Assembly: GCA_900544435.1 (NCBI GenBank)
Contig: UQVG01000073.1
Coordinates: forward strand, 1 to 8,875
DNA length: 8,875 bases
Origin: an uncultured Erysipelotrichaceae bacterium
GTDB lineage: Bacteria; Bacillota_I; Bacilli_A; Erysipelotrichales; Coprobacillaceae
Direction: 5' to 3'
How positions within the stretch are numbered: position 1 is the stretch's first letter; the number at the start of each line of letters is the position of its first letter. Below the pieces are notes generated by a model. The model ran no database searches. It worked only from the letters and a program-made list of their open reading frames with translations, and had not been told where the DNA came from. The position numbers and the translations under genes are program-made. Shown piece after piece: positions 6,895-8,875 of this stretch.

Positions 6895-7554
6895 ATGATA
6901 AAAGCGGTTATTTTTGATATGGATGGTTTATTAATTGATAGTGAAATGATTTCTTATAAATGTTATCGAGATTTATTAAAGAGTTATGGTTTTGAGTTTA
7001 CTTTAAAAGAATATATAAAAGATTATCCTGGTAAACAACTGATTACATCATTAAACTACATTAAAGATCACTATCAACTTAATTATGATATAGAAAAAAC
7101 AATTGATATTTTTCATGAATACGAAGCAAAATATATTGAAGAAGATGGTGTTGAATTAAAACCTGGTGCTAAAGAACTTCTTAAATACTTGAAAGAGCAT
7201 CATTATAAAACAATTATAGCAACATCAAGTAGAGAAAAACGTGCACAAAGTTTATTAGAAAAACATCAAGTGATGCGATATATAGATGATATTGTTTATG
7301 GTTTTGAAGTTGAACATGGTAAACCAGCTCCTGATATCTTTTTAAAAGCTTGTGAAAAACTTGATGTTTTACCAAATGAAGCACTTGTTTTAGAAGATAG
7401 TGAAGCAGGAATTGATAGTGCTTATCAAGCACATATTCCGGTTATTTGTATTCCTGATTTAAAGGAACCTGATGAAGTACATAAAGAAAGAACAGCTTGT
7501 TTATTATCTTCATTGGATCAAGTTATTGAATATATTGAAAAAAGCAACGGTTAA
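6895..7554 (+). CDS. HAD-superfamily phosphatase/phosphomutase (beta-phosphoglucomutase-like)
   Basis: This 219-residue cytoplasmic haloacid-dehalogenase family enzyme, of typical length, acts on small phosphorylated metabolites, probably sugar phosphates. All four HAD motifs are seen: motif I DMDGLLIDSE with nucleophile Asp8 and acid/base Asp10; motif II ATSS (Ser111/112); motif III GKPAPD with Lys143; motif IV LEDSEAG with Glu167 and Asp168 for Mg binding. Residues about 15-85 form the helical C1 cap of subfamily IA. The sequence pattern fits beta-phosphoglucomutase-like or broad phosphatase members; the exact substrate cannot be read. The start is the ATG at 6895, with GGAGG 7 nt upstream; an upstream in-frame ATG at 6850 lacks a ribosome site. 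It stands alone on the plus strand, with a cre-like site upstream and a terminator over its stop codon. Confidence 0.93.
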   Translation: MIKAVIFDMDGLLIDSEMISYKCYRDLLKSYGFEFTLKEYIKDYPGKQLITSLNYIKDHYQLNYDIEKTIDIFHEYEAKYIEEDGVELKPGAKELLKYLKEHHYKTIIATSSREKRAQSLLEKHQVMRYIDDIVYGFEVEHGKPAPDIFLKACEKLDVLPNEALVLEDSEAGIDSAYQAHIPVICIPDLKEPDEVHKERTACLLSSLDQVIEYIEKSNG

Positions 7555-7564
7555 GTTGCTTTTT
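7539..7564. terminator. Bidirectional terminator between the HAD and dus genes
   Basis: AAAAAGCAAC-GGTTAA-GTTGCTTTTT is a perfect 10-bp stem whose loop holds the TAA stop of the HAD gene and whose right arm reaches the TAA stop of dus (7565-7563). Read from either strand the stem ends in five or six U, so it can serve both convergent genes. Confidence 0.85.
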
Positions 7565-8537
7565 ATAATGTATCTAAAAATTGTTCATAATCTTTAAGAA
7601 TTTTTTCTAATTCTTCATACGTATTTACTTTTGAAAGTTCATTTTTAACAGCAGACGAATTTTTTAAACCTTTGATATACCAAGGAGCATGTCCTCTCAT
7701 TTGTGACATAGCAATTCTTTCAGGTTCAATCGTCATTAATCTTTGAGCATGTGTTAAGCACCATGCTATTTTTTCTTTATAAGTTGGTTCAGGAATATCT
7801 GTTTCATGTTCTAAACTTTCTACAACTTGTTTAATAAGCCATGGATTTCCAAGTGCTGCACGACCTATCATAATCGCATCACAACCTGTTTCTTTCAACA
7901 TTCTTCTGGCATCTTCTACACTTCTAATATCACCATTTCCAATAACTGGGATATTAACAGCTTCTTTAACAGCTTTGATAATTGACCAATCGGCATGTCC
8001 TTCATACATTTGTGAACGTGTTCTTCCATGAACAGCAATTGCGCTTGCACCAGCTTTTTCAATTAATTTAGCTACTTCTACAGCATTGATATGTTCTTTA
8101 TCAAAACCACTTCTAATTTTAACAGTTACTGGTTTACTTACATTTTTTACAATATTACTTACAATATCATAAATCAATTGAGGATTTTGAAGAAGTTTAC
8201 TTCCCGCATTTGCCTTTAAAACTTTATTTACAGGACAACCACAGTTAATATCAATAATGTCACAATTAGAATGTTGATCAATAAACTTCGCAGCCTGTAC
8301 CATACTTTCTACTTCTCCACCAAATAATTGAATACTCACAGGATGTTCTCCTTCATCTACTTGTAACATTTCAATTGTTTTTTGGTTTCCATAACAAATT
8401 GCTTTATCACTTACCATTTCAGAATAAACAAGACCTGCGCCAAATTCTTTCACAATTTTACGAAAAGCCATATTTGTAATACCAGCCATTGGTGCCATAA
8501 TTACGGGATTTTTGATTTCTATTTCTCTAATTTTCAA
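7563..8537 (-). CDS. dusB: tRNA-dihydrouridine synthase, DusB type
   Basis: This 324-residue FMN enzyme uses NADPH to reduce uridine to dihydrouridine in the D-loop of tRNAs, in the cytoplasm. The N-terminal TIM barrel (about 1-240) opens with [16 protein letters not shown] (FMN contact) and YSEMVSDKA, and contains the signature [11 protein letters not shown] with catalytic Cys101. It continues with TVKIRSG (Lys140), [11 protein letters not shown] (His170), PVIGNGDI and [12 protein letters not shown] (FMN phosphate site). The C-terminal part (about 245-324) is the helical tRNA-binding domain, including [11 protein letters not shown]. Full length and intact. The start is TTG (8537-8535): AGGAGG lies 9 nt upstream, an in-frame TAA is two codons upstream, and the next Met is inside the first conserved motif. 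It has its own unit between two terminators. In many Firmicutes dusB follows pabC/folK or precedes lysS; here neither is seen. Confidence 0.95.
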   Translation of the reverse strand: MKIREIEIKNPVIMAPMAGITNMAFRKIVKEFGAGLVYSEMVSDKAICYGNQKTIEMLQVDEGEHPVSIQLFGGEVESMVQAAKFIDQHSNCDIIDINCGCPVNKVLKANAGSKLLQNPQLIYDIVSNIVKNVSKPVTVKIRSGFDKEHINAVEVAKLIEKAGASAIAVHGRTRSQMYEGHADWSIIKAVKEAVNIPVIGNGDIRSVEDARRMLKETGCDAIMIGRAALGNPWLIKQVVESLEHETDIPEPTYKEKIAWCLTHAQRLMTIEPERIAMSQMRGHAPWYIKGLKNSSAVKNELSKVNTYEELEKILKDYEQFLDTL

Positions 8538-8546
8538 AATTTAATT

Positions 8547-8552
8547 CCTCCT
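8547..8552 (-). promoter_or_regulatory. Ribosome binding site fixing the TTG start of dus
   Basis: A perfect AGGAGG on the minus strand, 9 nt before TTG at 8537. No ATG or GTG lies within reach in any frame downstream of it, so the rare start codon is well supported. Confidence 0.85.
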
Positions 8553-8586
8553 GTATATAATTTAAACAATTGTACATAATATAAAC

Positions 8587-8640
8587 AGATAACTTATATA
8601 TTCCCTCTATTTTCCTCCCCCAAATAGATATAAGTTATCT
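8587..8640. repeat. Nested inverted repeat with G-rich loop upstream of dus
   Basis: Perfect 13-bp arms AGATAACTTATAT (8587-8599) and ATATAAGTTATCT (8628-8640) enclose 28 nt. Inside, on the minus strand, a second stem CTATTT/AAATAG encloses the loop GGGGGAGGA, with a 7-nt purine-rich bulge AGGGAAT on the 3' side. It lies between the terminator of the upstream gene and the dus start, about 50 nt before the start. No U tract follows, so it is not a plain terminator. It could be a 5'-leader structure, an operator pair or a small mobile palindrome; the promoter of dus is not clear enough to decide. Confidence 0.75.
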
Positions 8641-8660
8641 TAATAAAGAGTTGATTTCCT

Positions 8661-8692
8661 AGAAAAATAAAGGCTTATGCCTTTATTTTTCT
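8661..8692 (-). terminator. Terminator of the YehR-like gene
   Basis: A 14-bp perfect stem closed by a 4-nt loop (core TAAAGGC-ATAA-GCCTTTA) is followed on the minus strand by CTAGG. The U run TTTTT is inside the descending arm. The gene's TAA stop is inside the ascending arm. It separates this gene from dus. The plus strand also ends in U-rich sequence, but no plus gene reads into it. Confidence 0.8.
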
Positions 8693-8875
8693 TTACAAGT
8701 CAATCCTGCATTCTTTTGATTTTTTAAAGTATCTTTTAAAGAGATATATTCTATATCTTTATAACTTCCATTAGTTCTAACAAGTCCTGCATCTACAAGA
8801 TCTTTCATATATTCATTATCATATTGAATATCAACTGTATAAATCACTTTATTTCCTTTAACCTTTAAAGAAGCT
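8683..8875 (-). CDS. YehR/DUF1307-like lipoprotein, C-terminal part only
   Basis: The last 63 codons of a gene that enters from the right edge. The peptide reads VKGNKVIYTVDIQYDNEYM, then KDLVDAGLVRTNG, then DIEYISLKDTLKNQKNAGLTCKEK, ending in TAA. The pattern (a short beta segment ending VDI, a stretch ending LVDAGLV, then YISLKDTLKNQKNAGL near the end) resembles the C-terminus of YehR-family (DUF1307) lipoproteins of Firmicutes, where a signal peptide and lipobox would be at the N-terminus, here outside the window. Function of the family is not established. The gene ends in its own terminator, so dus is probably not co-transcribed with it. Confidence 0.55.
   Translation of the reverse strand, partial: ASLKVKGNKVIYTVDIQYDNEYMKDLVDAGLVRTNGSYKDIEYISLKDTLKNQKNAGLTCKEK

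Noticed and set aside
7214..7432. Open frame antisense to the HAD gene
   Set aside because: Composition is Leu/His/Gln-rich as expected for a shadow of AT-rich coding DNA, with no start signal.
8528..8577. 16-codon leader ORF (ATG at 8577-8575) overlapping the dus start
   Set aside because: No ribosome binding site precedes it and the peptide shows no attenuator-like codon pattern.
8382..8579. Plus-strand open frame over the start of dus
   Set aside because: Antisense to conserved DusB motifs and without a ribosome binding site.
8587..8640. T-box or other known riboswitch ahead of dus
   Set aside because: No T-box sequence, specifier loop or antiterminator/terminator pair is visible; only the nested hairpin.

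Overview
The window is AT-rich (roughly 30% G+C by eye), uses A/T-ending codons, has strong AGGAGG-type ribosome binding sites and many short hairpin/U-tract terminators. This points to a low-GC Firmicute. The gene content (an MMPL pump with a heptad-repeat partner, a DUF6465-like protein, a YehR-like lipoprotein) fits an anaerobic gut lineage such as Erysipelotrichia/Coprobacillaceae, but that placement is inference. No rRNA, tRNA, CRISPR array or intact mobile element was seen.

Left part (1-1323), all on the minus strand: an aldo/keto reductase gene that runs off the left edge and is broken by one missing base in a G run; a terminator; then a small single-gene unit encoding a 123-residue protein with a DUF6465-like N-terminus and a lysine/alanine-rich histone-H1-like tail, with its own good promoter.

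Centre (1291-5752): a compact export module. A 205-aa TetR regulator (plus strand) is divergent from a two-gene minus-strand operon: a 697-aa MMPL/RND-type membrane transporter, then, after a 1-bp gap, a 517-aa secreted protein with Leu-x-x-Gly heptad repeats. The 153-bp divergent intergenic region holds three near-identical palindromes (TGACC-N3-GGTCA type). They sit on the -35 box and start site of the pump promoter and just upstream of the regulator promoter, so the regulator very probably represses the pump operon and perhaps itself.

Right of centre (5734-6894): decayed DNA. A LysR-type regulator lacking its DNA-binding N-terminus and carrying three apparent single-base frameshifts abuts the C-terminal fragment of an IS1595 (ISXO2-like) transposase and a probable IS end. 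About 180 bp of AT-rich promoter DNA follows, including a cre-like palindrome.

Right part (6895-8875): an intact HAD-family (beta-phosphoglucomutase-like) phosphatase on the plus strand converges on a minus-strand DusB-type tRNA-dihydrouridine synthase across a shared bidirectional terminator. The dus gene starts at TTG and is preceded by an elaborate nested hairpin with a G-rich loop. Upstream lies the 3' end of a YehR/DUF1307-like lipoprotein gene cut by the right edge.

The most noteworthy items are the three-operator TetR/MMPL/heptad-repeat module, the H1-tailed DUF6465-like protein, the nested hairpin ahead of dus, and the fact that every apparent frameshift in the window falls in a homopolymer run.
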